Source: Cichorium intybus (Eukaryota; Streptophyta; Magnoliopsida; Asterales; Asteraceae). From it: DNA of 64,000 nucleotides. The position numbers and the translations under genes were made by a program. Location of the stretch: contig CM042010.1 of the NCBI GenBank assembly GCA_023525715.1, forward strand, positions 68,722,894 through 68,786,893, in the 5' to 3' direction. The notes under the pieces are model-generated. The model was given only the letters and a program-made list of their open reading frames with translations. It was not told where the DNA came from and searched no databases. This document shows positions 51,023 to 64,000 of the stretch, one piece after another; position 1 is the first letter of the stretch, and each line of letters opens with the position of its first letter.

Positions 51023-54000
51023 CTCTCCCCTCCTTAAGAGGATTCCGTCCCCGGAATCTTTTCGTATTTTCATAGTATGATTACCTTTCCTTTACTTATA
51101 CTTTTTATTTTTGAGGGAATAACTTTTTATTTCCTCAACTTGTTAATTACTTATTTCATGTCCAAAATTTTCCAAATAAATTTTCTGGAATTTATGGTTT
51201 TAGAAGTTTTCCCACTTCTAAATTTTTTTCTTATAATCAATATATTCTTATATATAAATATCTCTTCAAAACTTTACATCTTCCCAAATAACCAAAATAT
51301 CTTTTTGGTCATTTTACTCTCTTTTCATTATAATACTCCAAATACTTATAACTTATACTTTTCTTTTATTAAATAACCAAAATACCCTTCGGTCATTTTA
51401 TCTGTTTTCTTAACTTTTGAGTCATTCAATCATACTTCATCCTCTATATTCTAGTTATATTTATTCTTACTTCATTTCATTTTTATACAAAATCTCTTAG
51501 TAAAATTTACTTTACATTATAGTTTCATACTTCCATACTTTTATCGAAGTAGCAGTCTACTATATAATTCTCCCCATATCTTTATTAAAATCTGTGAGAT
51601 TATACTCATCACATTCTTTACTGAAAAAATAAAATTCCACATACTATTAAATATAATTATATATAATCCATATTTATACAGAATTCACAAAATCTTTTCG
51701 TTGTAAAATTTTGTCCCTTAATGGACATTTTTACTTTAACAAATTTGTTTTACAACGCTTTCTCCTTCTTTCCATTCTTTACTTATAATATTATTCATTT
51801 ATTTTCACTCTTCTCTTTTTCCTCAATCCTCTACTCGTTCATTATTGCATAGATGTTTTATTTCTATTTCTTTTTCTCAGAAGCTTTACAACTTGTTATC
51901 TTTACATAGTCATTCTTTAAATCTTTTAAACTTCAATTTATTCTTCTTTACTTCTACTACAACTCTCGCCTTATTACTATTCATAAGGAATACTTTTTCC
52001 TCTTTTCGTTACACTTTACATTCTCATTTTTATGTTTGGGACAGGATCTGTCAAAACAGTGTGCCTTTCACGAAAATCTGTATATCTTGTTCCAGAAAAG
52101 TCGAAACAACATACCTCTTTTTATTTTAGGAACTACACATCATTAGCTTTCTTCCTATGTATACTACACAATGTTTGATCTTGTAGATTTGTACAGTTTT
52201 TGCTATTGAAGTTGACCTATTGTTGCTGTCAACTTCATTACTCTTACTTTCATCACCCTTATTATGTAATTATAGGATTCATTTAACTTTATTCTATCTT
52301 TCACACATTCCCACCATATTGATATCTTCCTCCCCTTATAATTCACATGGGTTACTTCAATGAATACATATCTTGTATCCCGTAATACTTATAGTACTTT
52401 TGTATTTTTGATTTATTAATAATTCAAACGTTACTCTCATTCTTATTCTATAATGTACAAAGTCTCAATTTCACGCACTTCTTACTCGTTTCCGGTACAT
52501 TATATACAATACTTTCACAATTACGTAATTTATATCAATCTTTACTTTGATTACTTTCACATTTCAATGTATTAACATTCTAATTACTCCTTTCATCCAC
52601 TTTTGTTATTTATGAGACTTTGATCTCATTCATTCATTATTCTTACTAATATAAATATGTCTTTCTTGTTCTTCAATTTTCGTACAATACTTTTAGAAGT
52701 ACATTTTTTTTTTAAACTTATAATGTCTCCTACATTTTGTATAGGATCATTCACATTTTCATACTTATCACACTTTTCATGACATTATCATCTTGTGGTG
52801 TAATTAGATTTCATAAACCATATTTATTAGCTTCTTGATTACAAAAATAAATTCTCAAACTCTTGTCCCACTCTCGACCTTTACAAGTAAATTTTGTTTC
52901 TCTTCTACCTCTTGATTACTACTTAGCATCCCGACTTTACCACGTTGATTCTTTGGTGTTTCTAGTTTATTACATATGGTATTGTATAATTACAAGCTCA
53001 ATTTCAATATACTTCATACATACTTCAAATAATTTTATGGACATATTCTAAGCTTGACTCTTATGAAGGTTAAAGCTGTCAGAAATTTATGACCAACTTT
53101 ATATGTTTTTATTCTTATTATGATTCTAACTTGTCAATGATATACAACTCACTTTCTTAACCACTTCTTAGCACATATGTACAAGTTCTTAATTGTATAA
53201 TGTACACGTATACATATACTTGATTCTCTTTTGTTTTAAAATCCCAAATTAAGTACCTCATCCCTTCTTGTCCCATATTAATTACTTGACTCAATGCTCA
53301 ATTTACCAATATTACTCGTTAATAAATTTTCATCATTTCGATCTTTTTTACTACCATGCATTTAAATATTTTCAATCCAATGTTCAATTTCTTAATTTCA
53401 TCTTGTGTTCTTCTTTTTTTTTTTTTTACATTAAAACTTTATCTCACTCTTATGCTTCACATTTTATAGTATCCTAATTAAGGCACATATTCCATAATCA
53501 CCCGTATACTTTTATATATGTCCCGTAACTTACTTATTCTTTTATATTTATGCACATATATACATATACACTCTTTCTTATGTTTCATCATTACTAACCA
53601 TGTATTGGCCATTTCTTACAATCTTCGGATACTTTTGCTAATTATATTCATTCATATACGGAAAGGGTAACTTCTTGTCTGTTTATTATCGTTCTTATTC
53701 TTTCTTTGATTCTTTTTCTGATGCTTATCAAGATATTTAATTTTTATTTCTTTCCTCATATTATTTCAGTCGCCATTCACACATTCTTTCGGTTACCCTT
53801 TTACCATTGACATTTCTGCTTATACTTATTTTATATAATTACCAAATCTGATCCCAACGACCATTTTTCTCATTACCATTTTCTTTTATAACTTTCTTTA
53901 TATTTTCCCTCATTATCTTCAACGTTTACTTTATCTTTAATTTATTGCCTAACATTTGATTAGGCATTCTACCTCCATTTCTCAATTTATTTTCTTATAA

Positions 54001-55125
54001 TCGTATTACGATAATACAAAATACTCACATCCTTTATTAGTTTTCCATTTTTTTTTTCATTTCCTTCCCATTCAGGTAGCTTACTTTGTTATATTTACTC
54101 ATTATAGCATTGTACTTATAACTTAGTTATTTGTTCCAACCATTAGATACATTTACTTATCACTTTTACTTCAGGTTTGGAAGTCACGGCTTCTCATTTC
54201 TAAATTTTCGTTTCTGTCTTTGCTTCCTTGTCTAATACTTAATTAAGTATTTTACTTTCATTTTATAATAACGTATTTGATCCCAGCTTTTAGTAATCAT
54301 ACTTTAGCTCCCTGATTGTCCCTAGGAGGCACTTTATTTTACTTTTCAGTATTTATTCTTTACCCTTTCATACAGTCCTTAGGTTTGTCTATAATAATTT
54401 TTTTTATATATATGTATCTATATTCTTCTCCCCAATCTATACTTTGATCACTACTGCGACACTACTTTTACCCTTATTCCATAATTATAATTCATTTCCG
54501 TTAGACAACGGAATTTTCAGTTATACACTTTCCTTTATATTTGTACCATATACCCCCTTTTCTCCCCATTCAAAATTCTCGATATATTTATATCTTCTGA
54601 TTATGTCCCTTTTACTGTTTTCTTTCATACTGTGACATGTCCCGTTACGTATACTTTACATTATTTTTCATATGATATGGTGGTTATTACAACCACATAT
54701 TTGGATACTTACCCTTTTTACACTCTTGTTATCTTAATTTCAACTCTCTTCGTTCATACTTTGTAGTAGTTCACATATAGAATATGGGGTTTTCTCCCAC
54801 TTCATAACTCATACTAATTATTTCACCTTTAATACTTTTCAAATATTACTTTAGTATTTTTAGGCATACTGGATTCTATTGCACAGGTACTCTAAACCTA
54901 TGTCCCCTCACCTCCTCCACTCATCCCTTACAGTTTCACACCTATACATACTTGCTTCCAGCTTTACCACCAAGACTCATGCTCTACTGTTTTGGGTTTA
55001 CTCCCTCTTTTCCTTACTTACTACCTCATAGTTAAGTATGTACCCTACTTAACTCCTACACAGTTTAAGTCTAGGCTCAAATATTGACACCTAGTTCACT
55101 TAAACTATGGCTCTGATACCAAATT
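51023..55125 (-). mobile_element. Non-coding interior N3 of a LARD-like Ga element
   Basis: About 4.1 kb between CTCTCCCCTCCTTAAGAGG and a primer-binding-site complement. Nearly identical to N2 in 51023-52200 and again from about 53200 on, but diverged at about 52200-52790, so the copies are mosaic. A roughly 100-bp deletion near 54945 removes the GGGCCC leader hairpin. No coding motif seen. Confidence 0.85.
55109..55121 (-). promoter_or_regulatory. N3 primer-binding site
   Basis: GGCTCTGATACCA, complement of TGGTATCAGAGCC, 4 bp from the LTR start at 55126. Confidence 0.92.
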
Positions 55126-56357
55126 TGTAACACCCCGTCCCATAAACAACATTTTAATAAAACAATTTACATGTTAAATTTTCCATAAAAAATTTTCAGT
55201 TTCAATACGGGGTGTCACAAGCTCAATACATTACCATAATTTAAGGAAGTAGGTACATACTCTGATCGATCCAGGACTTCTGTTCCTTTAACGCATCATC
55301 TACCCTTTCCATTGTTACCTGAGTACATAGCATTTTTAAAAAAAATAATACGGAAGACATACGTCTCGTGAGTAATACGGGTTTTAGACCCAAAATAATT
55401 TCTCATATTTTAATCATTCCAAATTTTCATCTTATTTAATTTCCTATGAGCGCACCCATAGGTATTCCTTTTCATTTGAGAACACATTCCTACGAGCGCA
55501 CCCGTAGGTTTTATACGAGATGCCCCCGTATAACTACTTCCCCAATAGCATGAAACGGATTCATCTATCAAGGTAAGACAACTACTTCGCGACGGGAGGT
55601 ACCATCCCAGTAGTGTCTTTTTGCCACCCCTACCGCAGCAGGCTGTGGTCTTTATCCGGATACTTCTCAACTCATCAATAGGGCCCAATCACATTATTAG
55701 TTCTCTGTCTTTCTCATTTATCCTTTGTATACATTATACTTACTATTTCACAAAAACCATTTCCAGTTTAACAAAACATTTAGTTCTGCAGAACCATTTC
55801 CTTTCTCATTAACCACATTAACTTTCATAAAACCATTTTAACCCACAAATCATTTTTCATAAAATTCATTCTTTTATATAAAACTCCATTTGCTATGTAC
55901 TCGAAAATCCACACATTACTCACCTTGGCTAGTTAGAGAAGTCTAACTAGAACCCTCCTTTTCCTCGTCCCTCCTATTCACGATCTTTTACTCCTTAAGT
56001 ACCTAAGGAGTTTATTCATATTTTATTAATAACTTGTTATACTTTGACAGTATGTATAGACCACTGAATTTCAGATTTTTCTAGGCTCATATCACAATAT
56101 GGTTGTGACATTCATTATTCCACTTATCCTCTTCTTTGTTACTTTCATTTATCATTTACATGGTATATTATTGCCCATTATACCCTTGGAAAGTCATACA
56201 CTCAAATTAACATTATTTTTCATGTTTTTATATCATATTAACCTTATGGTATCAATTGGACATCAAATGAATAGGCCTAGCATCAAATTGCAATTTCATT
56301 TTGCCCCTGACTTGGAGCACGACTCGTGCACATTTTGTGCATGAAAGAGCACGACTC
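55126..56357 (-). mobile_element. Ga LTR, reverse, broken at palindrome cluster (5' LTR of N3)
   Basis: Runs from TGTAACACCCC through the hairpin domain to GAGCACGACTC in the palindrome cluster, where orientation flips. Confidence 0.85.
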
Positions 56358-57685
56358 TGCAGCACAGACACGAGTCGTGCCCTTTTTGCACTACCATTGG
56401 CACGAGTCGTGCCACCTGTAGAAGCCAAAAATGGCATTCTACAATGAGCACGAGTCGTGCTCTTTCATGCACAAAATGTGCACGAGTCGTGCTCCAAGTC
56501 AGGGGCAAAATGAAATTGCAATTTGATGCTAGGCCTATTCATTTGATGTCCAATTGATACCATAAGGTTAATATGATATAAAAACATGAAAAATAATGTT
56601 AATTTGAGTGTATGACTTTCCAAGGGTATAATGGGCAATAATATACCATGTAAATGATAAATGAAAGTAGCAAAGAAGAGGATAAGTGAAATAATGAATG
56701 TCACAACCATATTGTGATATGAGCCTAGTAAGATCTGAAATTCAGTGGTCTATATATACTATTAAAGTATAACATGTTATTAATAAAATGTGAATAAACT
56801 CCTTAGGTACTTAAGGAGTAAAAGATCATGAATAGGAGGGGCGGGGAAAAAGGATGGTTCTAGTTAGACTTCTCTAACTAGTCAAGGTGAGTAATGTGTG
56901 GATTTTCGAGTACATAGCAAATGGAGTTTTATATAAAAGAATGTATTTTATGAAAAATGATTTGTGGGTCAAAATGGTTTTATGAAAGTTAATGTGGTTA
57001 ATGAGAAAGGAAATGGTTCTGCGGAACTAAAATGTTTTGTTAAACTGGAAATGGTTTTTGTGAAATAGTAAGTATAATGTATACAAAGGATAAATGAGAA
57101 AGATAGAGAACTAATAATGTGATTGGGCCCTATTGATGAGTTGAGAAATATCCGGATAAAGACCACAGCCTGCTGCGGTAGGGGTGGCAAAAAGACACTA
57201 CTGGGATGGTACCTCCCGTCGCGAAGTAGTTGTCTTACCTTGATAGATGAACCCGTTTCATGCTATTGGGGAAGTAGTTATACGGGGGCATCTCGTATAA
57301 AACCTACGGGTGCGCTCGTAGGAATGTGTTCTCAAATGAAAAGGAATACCTATGGGTGCGCTCATAGGAAATTAAATAAGATGAAAATTTGGAATGATTA
57401 AAATATGAGAAATTATTTTGGGTCTAAAACCCGTATTACTCACGAGACGTATGTCTTACGTATTATTTTTTTAAAAATGCTATGTACTCAGGTAACAATG
57501 GAAAGGGTAGATGATGCGTTAAAGGAACAGAAGTCCTAGATCGATCAGAGTATGTACCTACTTTCTTAAATTATGGTAATGTATTGAGCTTGTGACACCC
57601 CGTATTGTAACTGAAAATTTTTTTATGGAAAATTTAACACGTAAATTGTTTTATTAAAATGTTGTTTATGGGACGGGGTGTTACA
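56358..57685 (+). mobile_element. Ga LTR 3' half, forward, inverted copy of 55126-56357
   Basis: Starts TGCAGCACAGACACGAG and ends GGGACGGGGTGTTACA. With the preceding piece it forms an inverted repeat with arms of about 1.2 kb, visibly almost identical over long stretches. Hairpin domain 56908-57489. Confidence 0.85.
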
Positions 57686-57726
57686 AATTCCCGAGGAAAT
57701 TTGTAATAAAATGTTAATTAATTATG
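57686..57726. other. Junction sequence between Ga and Gb2
   Basis: 41 bp beginning AATTCCCGAGG and containing TGTAATAAAATG. It could hold the true Gb2 LTR start (TGTAATAAAATG at 57702) or be older flank. Confidence 0.4.
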
Positions 57727-59910
57727 TGTAATAGTAAAACTATGAAAGAAAAGGGCAAATTGGTCTTTTGCCATGTTTTGGATCCTAATGTAAAATATTT
57801 TGTAATGTGGGTAATAATATACAATATATAAAGCTTATTGTAATAAAAGATTGATTTTTGGGGCCATAATGGGAGAAATAGAACTTGAGGGTTAGAAGTG
57901 ACAAAATTAGGGGTATAAATGGAGAGAAACTTCTGGTTCTCTCCATTAGTCACGAGAAGCAGCTTCAACAAGGGGACGGGAGAAAGAAACTTTGAAGAAT
58001 CTGGAAGTTTGGAGAAGAAATCGAAGGGTTCTAAGCAAAGTAAGGTAAGAAACCCTAGTTTGAACCTATACTGTTCATCATCTTCATCATCTTCCCGGGA
58101 TGGAATTTGGAACATGGATTTCTGTCATTCAAATCATGATTCCAGTGATTCTTTCCAACTAAATATGCCATAAACACTAAACAAACACACAAACCTCAAG
58201 GGTGTTGTGGAATTGTCAAAATTGGGGTTTTGAGCTTATGAACCCTACCCGCGGGTTCATGAGATTCAAAGCTGATTCCAGTGTTTTCATTAAGTCTTAG
58301 GAATCACTTAGGATGTATTAAGACATCCCCAAGTGATTAATTTCGAAAATTGATGTTTTTGGGTGAAAAATACTAATAACGGGATTCTATGGAATTGAAG
58401 TAGGAATTAGTTGTTTCTATGGGTTAAAACCTGATGTAAACTGAAGGTTTTAGTCATAGAATGATATAAATTGGTTAGGATAAGTATTAAGGACTTAATG
58501 GACCAAAACAGGGGCTGTAGCACAAAAATCGGGCAAAAACCCGTATCTGCAGCACAGACACGAGTCGTGCTTATTTTGCCTAGCATGAGCACGGGTCGTG
58601 CTCCACTATTTAAGCCAGAAATAGCATTCTACAAAGAGCACGAGTCGTGCTCTTTCATGCACACAATATGCACGACTCGTGCATATCCTCTGATGTCAAA
58701 AACGTCCGAAATTTCGTGGAAAATGGTGCTAGACATGTCCGTTTGGCCTATAATTCATACCATAAGGCTAAAATGGTGTGAAAACACGTGAAAAATTATT
58801 AAACCTGGAATACGACATCCCGAGAGTACTGTAGCAAAATACGTGTATTTCGGGAAAGTTATGAATTAAAGAAAATTAGTTAATAAAAGTTGTAGTCTAG
58901 TTAGTGAACCGTGGTTGCATAATATGGTACTCTGATGCTATAAAACTAGTTATTGTATGTATGAACCAAGTATAAATGTATATTTTATATAATAGGTGGT
59001 GGTTCAAACAAGGTTGCTCAAGAGAAAGAGAAAGAAGTCCGAGAAGATAACTAACTTCTAGGTGACCGAGGTGAGTGTTATGTGGATTTTCGGGTACATA
59101 GCGAAATGAAATTTATTAAAGAATGTTTTGGGAGTCAAAATGGTTTTATGGAAATTGAAATGATTTAACGAAACTGAAAATGATTTAATGAAAAAGGAAA
59201 TGGTTCTATGGAACCAAAATGTTTTGTGAAACTGAAAATGGAATAAAGGAATAGTAAGTGTGTAACAGAAATGGTAAATGAAATACAAGAAAGTAATAAG
59301 GTGATTGAGCCCTGTTGACAAGTTGAGAAGTATCCGGATAAAGACCACGGCCTGCTGCGGTAAGGGTGGCAAAAAGACACTACTGGGATGGTACCTCCCG
59401 TCGCGAAGTAGTTGTCTTACCTTGGTAGATGAATTTGTTTCATGCTATTGGGGAAGTAGCTATACGGGTGCGTCCCGTATAAAACCTACGGGTGCGCTGG
59501 TAGGAATGTACCATTGAAAAGAAATAAGGAATACCTGTGGGTGCGCTCACAGGAAAAGAAATAAGGAATACCTGTGGGTGCGCTCACAGGAAAAGAAATA
59601 TTGAACAATTAAAGAATAATGATATTATTGGTAAAATGTTTTTGGGTCTAAACCCATAACGCTCACGAGACATTATGTCCCACGTATGTTGTTTTTTGGA
59701 AATGCTATGTACTCAGGTAAACAGGGAGGACGTTAGAAGAGTCGGGTGGGACCGTAGCTTCTATTGTACAAAAATGTAAAATAAACAGGTTTGAACTATG
59801 GCTATGGTATGTATTTGTGATACCCCGTTTGTAAAAATTTAAATGGTTTGTATAATTAAATATTTGTGATATAAGTTTGAAAAAAAAATGTTGTAAAAGC
59901 TGGGGTGTTA
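57727..59910 (+). mobile_element. Gb2 LTR, forward, essentially complete
   Basis: About 2184 bp from TGTAATAGTAAAAC to GGGGTGTTA (last CA lost in the junction). TATAAAT at 57914, donor-like GTAAGA near 58046, palindrome cluster about 58560-58684 (one palindrome has a C centre). In the hairpin domain the closing stem reads GGGTACATAGCG against TGCTATGTACTC, pairing through two G-U wobbles, and the third hairpin is duplicated (about 59536-59592). Confidence 0.82.
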
Positions 59911-59924
59911 CCAAATTTGTAACA
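59901..59924. repeat. Head-to-head LTR junction (shortened)
   Basis: Gb2 forward end GTGTTA, then CCAAATT, then TGTAACACC of a reverse Ga LTR. The same kind of join as at 13498 with ten bases of the spacer lost. Confidence 0.75.
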
Positions 59925-62303
59925 CCCCGTCCCATATACAACATTTTAACAAAACAATTTACGGGTTAAATTTCCCATAAAAAAATCAGTTTCAATACGG
60001 GGTGTCACAAGCTCAATACATTACCATAATTTAAGGAAGTAGGTACATACTCTGATCAATCTAGGACTTCTGTTCCTTTAACGCGACATCTACCCTTTCT
60101 TTTGCTACCTGAGTACATAGCATTTTAAAAACATACGTAAGACATACGTCTCGTGAGTAATACGGGTTTTAGACCCAAAATAATTTTCTTATACTTTAAA
60201 CATTCCAAATTTTTAAATTACTTAATTTCCTATGAGCGCACCCATAGGTATTCCTTTTCATTAGTGAGCACACTCCTACGAGCGCACCCGTAGGTTTTAT
60301 ACGAGCGCACCCGTATAGCTACTTCCTCAATAGTATGAAACGAATTCATCTACCAAGGTAAGACAACTACTTCGCGACGGGAGGTACCATCCCAGTAGTG
60401 TCTTTTGCCACCCCTACCGCAGCAGGCCGTGGTCTTTATCCGGATACTTCTTAACTTCTCAACAGGGGTCAACACTTCATTAATTCTTTGCCTTTTCTCA
60501 TTTACCTTTTTGTACACATTGTACTTATCATTACACAAAATCATTTTCAATTTCACAAAACATTTTAGTTCCACAGAACCATTTCCTTTCTCATTAACCA
60601 TAATAACTTTCTTAAAACTATTTTGACCCACAAATCATTTTTCATAAAATTCATTTCTTTATATAAAACTCCTTTTGCTATGTACTCGAAAATCCACACA
60701 TTACTCACCTTGACTAGTTAGAGAGGTTTAACTAGAACCATCCTTTTTCCTCGCCCCTCCTATTCATGATCTTTTACTCCTTAAGTACCTAAGGAGTTTA
60801 TTCACGTTTTATTAATAACTTGTTATACTTTAATAGTATGTATAGACCATTGACTTTCAGATTTTACTAGACTCATATCATAATATGGTTGTGACATTCA
60901 TTATTTTACTTATCCTCTTCTTTGCTACTTTCATTTATCATTTACATGGTATATTATTGCCCATTATACCCTTGGAAAGTCATACACTCAATTTAACATT
61001 ATTTTTCATGTTTTTATATCATATTAACCTTATGGTATCAATTGGACCTCAAATGGATAGGCCTAGCATCAATTTGTAACTTCATTTTGCCCCTGACTTG
61101 GAGCACGACTCGTGCACATTTTGTGCATGAAAGAGCACGACTCGTGCTCTTTCTAGGATGCTATTTTTGGCTTCTACAGGTGGCACGACTCGTGCCATTG
61201 GTAGTGCAAAAAGGGCACGACTCGTGCCTGTGCTGCAGTTGCGAGATTTTGCCCGATTTTTGTGTTGCAGCTCACTGTTTTCATCTATTAGGTTCTTTAT
61301 AACTTACTTAATCATTTTAGACTTATCCCATGAATAAAACCCACCATTCCAACATGTTTTTAAACCATGGAATCACTGATTCCATTCAAATTCATAAAAA
61401 TCCCGTTTTTAGATTTTTGACCCCAAAAACTAAAATTACTTCAAATTAACTATCAAAATTGATTTCTTACATCTTTTCTAACATATTAAACTCACTTTAG
61501 TCATTAAAATCATCTTTAATTACAAGGACCCATGAATTAGGGTTCTTGGCCAAAATCTTAATTTTCCCCAATTCAACCATACTTTTTGATTTAAACATGT
61601 TTCCTAGTTCATGAGATGTGTATGATATTAGAAATCATTAAAACCATATGAACTTCAACTAAAATTTCAGTTTCCAACTTATCCCGTGAAGAACACACGA
61701 GGAGCTAGGTTGAAAATTGAATTACTAACCTTATGTGAGTTTGAATTCCTCAATTCCTAATGATTTGTATCACATTTACGCTTTCAATCTTCAAGAATCC
61801 AGCGAACCCGTGTCCTCTAGCCTTCTCCAGAGACTTCTCCCGTGTTCTAAGAGCTGGGAGATATTTCTTCCCCTTTTATACTTGGCCATTTTACATTATA
61901 GCCCCCTCTAGTTCTATTTTTCCCCAAAATGGTTTAAAAACACATTTTTATAACATTATAAGTTTCTTTTCTTTCATTTTACCCCCAAACACTAAAATAC
62001 TTTATATCAAAGTCCAAAACATGGCAAAAGACTAATTTACCCACTAGTTTTAAGAAATGGCATTTTGGCCCCTTTAGTTCCATTTTTTTGCAAAATTGTC
62101 CCAAAAACCCAAAATTCTTCTTTTTAAGTTTATTTTATTACATATTAACCCCAAAATCATATTTTTATTGCTTAGAAGTCATTTGGATGTCAAATGACCA
62201 TTTTACCATTTTTACCAGTTTTTTTTACTATTACGCCCTTGTTCAACCCAACTTTTATATATTTTTATTTTATGACTTTTACCAAAATTTTCAGGTTCTT
62301 ACA
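59918..62303 (-). mobile_element. Ga LTR, full length, reverse (3' LTR of N4)
   Basis: 2386 bp, TGTAACACCCC to GGTTCTTACA, nearly identical to 13513-15901 with scattered single-base differences. Like that copy it has CCAAATT on its left and the PPT complement on its right. Confidence 0.88.
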
Positions 62304-64000
62304 CTCTCCCCTCCTTAAGAGGATTCCGTCCCCGGAATCTTTTCGTATTTTCATAGTATGATTACTTTTCCTTTACTTATACTTTTTATCCTTGAGGAGA
62401 TAACCTTTTATTTCCTCAACTTGTTAATTACTTATTTCATATCCAAAACTTTCCAAATAAATTTTCTAGAATTTATGGTTTTAGAAGTTTTTCCCACTTC
62501 TAAATTTTCTTCTTATAATCAATATATATATATTTTTTTATATAAATATTTCTTTAAACTTTACAATCTTTCCAAATGAACAAAATATCTTTTTGACCAT
62601 TTTTACTCTTCTTTCTTTATATTATTCAAAATACTTACAACTTATACATTACTTTTATTAAATGACTAAAATACCCCTTTCGATCATTTTATTCGTTTTC
62701 TCAACTTTTTAATTACTTCCTCATTCATCATACTCTATATTTTCCAGTTACCTTTCTTTTTACCTCGTTTTATTTATATACAAAAATCTCTTAGTAAAAC
62801 TTACTTTACATTATAGTTTCATACGTCCATACTTTTATCAAAAATAGCAGTCTACTATATAATTCTCCCCATATCTTTATTAAAACCTGTGAGATTATAC
62901 TCATCACATTCTTTACAAAAAAATTTCCACATACCATTAAATATAATTATATATAATCCATATTTATACAAAATTCACAAAATCTTTTTTTTTTTAAATT
63001 TTGTCCCTTAATGGACATTTTACTTTAACAAATTGGTTTTACAACGCTTTCTCCTTCTTTCCATTCTTTACTTATAATATTATTCATTTATTTTCACTCT
63101 TCTGTTTTTCCTCATTCCGCTACTCGTTCATTATTGCATAGATGTTTTATTTCTATTTCTTTTTCTCAGAAGCTTTACAACTTCTTATCTTTACGTAGTC
63201 ATTCTTTAAATATTTTAAACTTCAATTTATTCTTCTTTACTTCTACTACAACTCTCGCCTTATTACTATTCATAAGGAATACTTTTTCCTCTTTTCGTTA
63301 CACTTTACATTCTCACTTTCCTGTTTGGGACAGGATTTGTCAAAACAGTACACCTCATACGAGAATTTGCATTTCTCACTCTAGAAAAGTCAAAATGACG
63401 TACCGCTTTTTGTTTTAGAAACTAGACATCTGTAGGTTTCTTTCTATGTATGATACATAATTTTTTGGCCTTGTAGATTTGTGTAGTTTTACTATTGAAG
63501 TTGACCTATTATTTCTGTCAACTTCTTTATTTTCTTGTCTTAACACTTATATTATCAAATTATATACTTCTTTCCACTCTCTACTAGTTTCCATATATTC
63601 ACAATAAATTATTATCTTTTCCGCCTCGTAGTTTACATATATTACTTTCTATAATTACATATCCCGTACCATTCAATACATTTATTAATTTCACATCTTA
63701 ACTTTTATTAATGACTTAATTGTTACTTTCATTCTTAGTTCATAATTTATGAAATTTCATTTGCATATACTTCTTACTCATCTCCTGTACATTATATATA
63801 TTACTTTCATTCATTCTTGTTTTATATCACTCTTACCTTCACATTTCCACATATTAGTAACTAGATTTTTCTTTCATCCTCCTTTATTATTTAGGAGATT
63901 TCGGTCTCATTTGCTCATTATACTTACTTTTATAATCATGCCTTTTTCGTTCTTCAATTTCCTTACAACACTTCTATAATGTTACTTTTCATTCTTTTTG
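62304..64000 (-). mobile_element. Non-coding interior N4, cut by window end
   Basis: CTCTCCCCTCCTTAAGAGG followed by pyrimidine-rich sequence almost identical to 15902-17600 of N1. No coding motif; continues past the window. Confidence 0.82.

Noticed and set aside
57686..57726. Target-site duplication around the forward Gb2 LTR
   Set aside because: AATTCCCGAGGAAATT has no matching copy at the right end (59910), where the LTR terminus itself is damaged.

Overview
The window is plant nuclear DNA made almost entirely of nested, broken and inverted LTR retrotransposons. I found no host gene, rRNA, tRNA or CRISPR array. The plant assignment rests on primer-binding sites matching the 3' end of plant initiator tRNA-Met (TGGTATCAGAGC), plant-type Ty1/copia and Ty3/gypsy proteins, TATAAATAG promoters and 5-bp target duplications. 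The species cannot be told from the sequence. Family names used here (Ga, Gb1, Gb2, Gc for gypsy-type LTRs; C1 and C2 for copia-type elements; N1-N4 for non-coding interiors) are my own.

Layout. 1-8626: a forward Ga LTR split by copia element C1 (1785-8192, 5-bp duplication AATTC). 8630-13497: Gb1 reverse, partial Ga reverse, Gb1 forward. 13513-19239: a full reverse Ga LTR followed by non-coding interior N1. 19240-21643: a (TA)n tract and a forward Gc LTR. 21644-36727: a reverse Ga LTR split by the scrambled copia complex C2 (23821-32277, duplication CCCCA), then interior N2 running from polypurine tract to primer-binding site. 36728-39212: an inverted Ga pair. 39213-43035: Gb2 LTR, leader and a truncated gag-pol, the only gypsy-type coding DNA here. 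43036-47699: tail-to-tail inverted Ga LTRs of about 2.3 kb each. 47715-55125: Gb2 reverse, Ga reverse and interior N3. 55126-57685: a second inverted Ga pair. 57727-59910: Gb2 forward. 59918-64000: full Ga reverse LTR and start of interior N4.

How the parts fit. The Ga elements have LTRs of about 2.39 kb, a primer-binding site and a polypurine tract around about 4.1-4.3 kb with no recognisable coding sequence, so they resemble large retrotransposon derivatives (LARDs) that depend on another element's proteins. The Gb2 gag-pol element is the likely type of helper. It shares with N2 the primer-binding site and a leader hairpin with a palindromic GGGCCC loop, and its LTR shares with Ga and Gc a roughly 580-nt 3' domain containing three hairpins with one invariant 8-nt loop. 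C1 and C2 belong to one copia family with a very long Gag; both lack reverse transcriptase and RNase H, yet C1 has an exact target duplication and nearly identical LTRs.

Most promising observations: (1) the shared leader hairpin resembling a retroviral dimerisation signal; (2) the conserved LTR RNA domain with paired-base changes; (3) a candidate in-frame intron that would remove the Gag stop codon and fuse Gag to Pol; (4) a copia insertion with permuted integrase halves and inverted LTR ends; (5) recurrent head-to-head LTR junctions made of primer-binding-site remnants. All comparisons were made by eye; no alignment, folding or database search was run.
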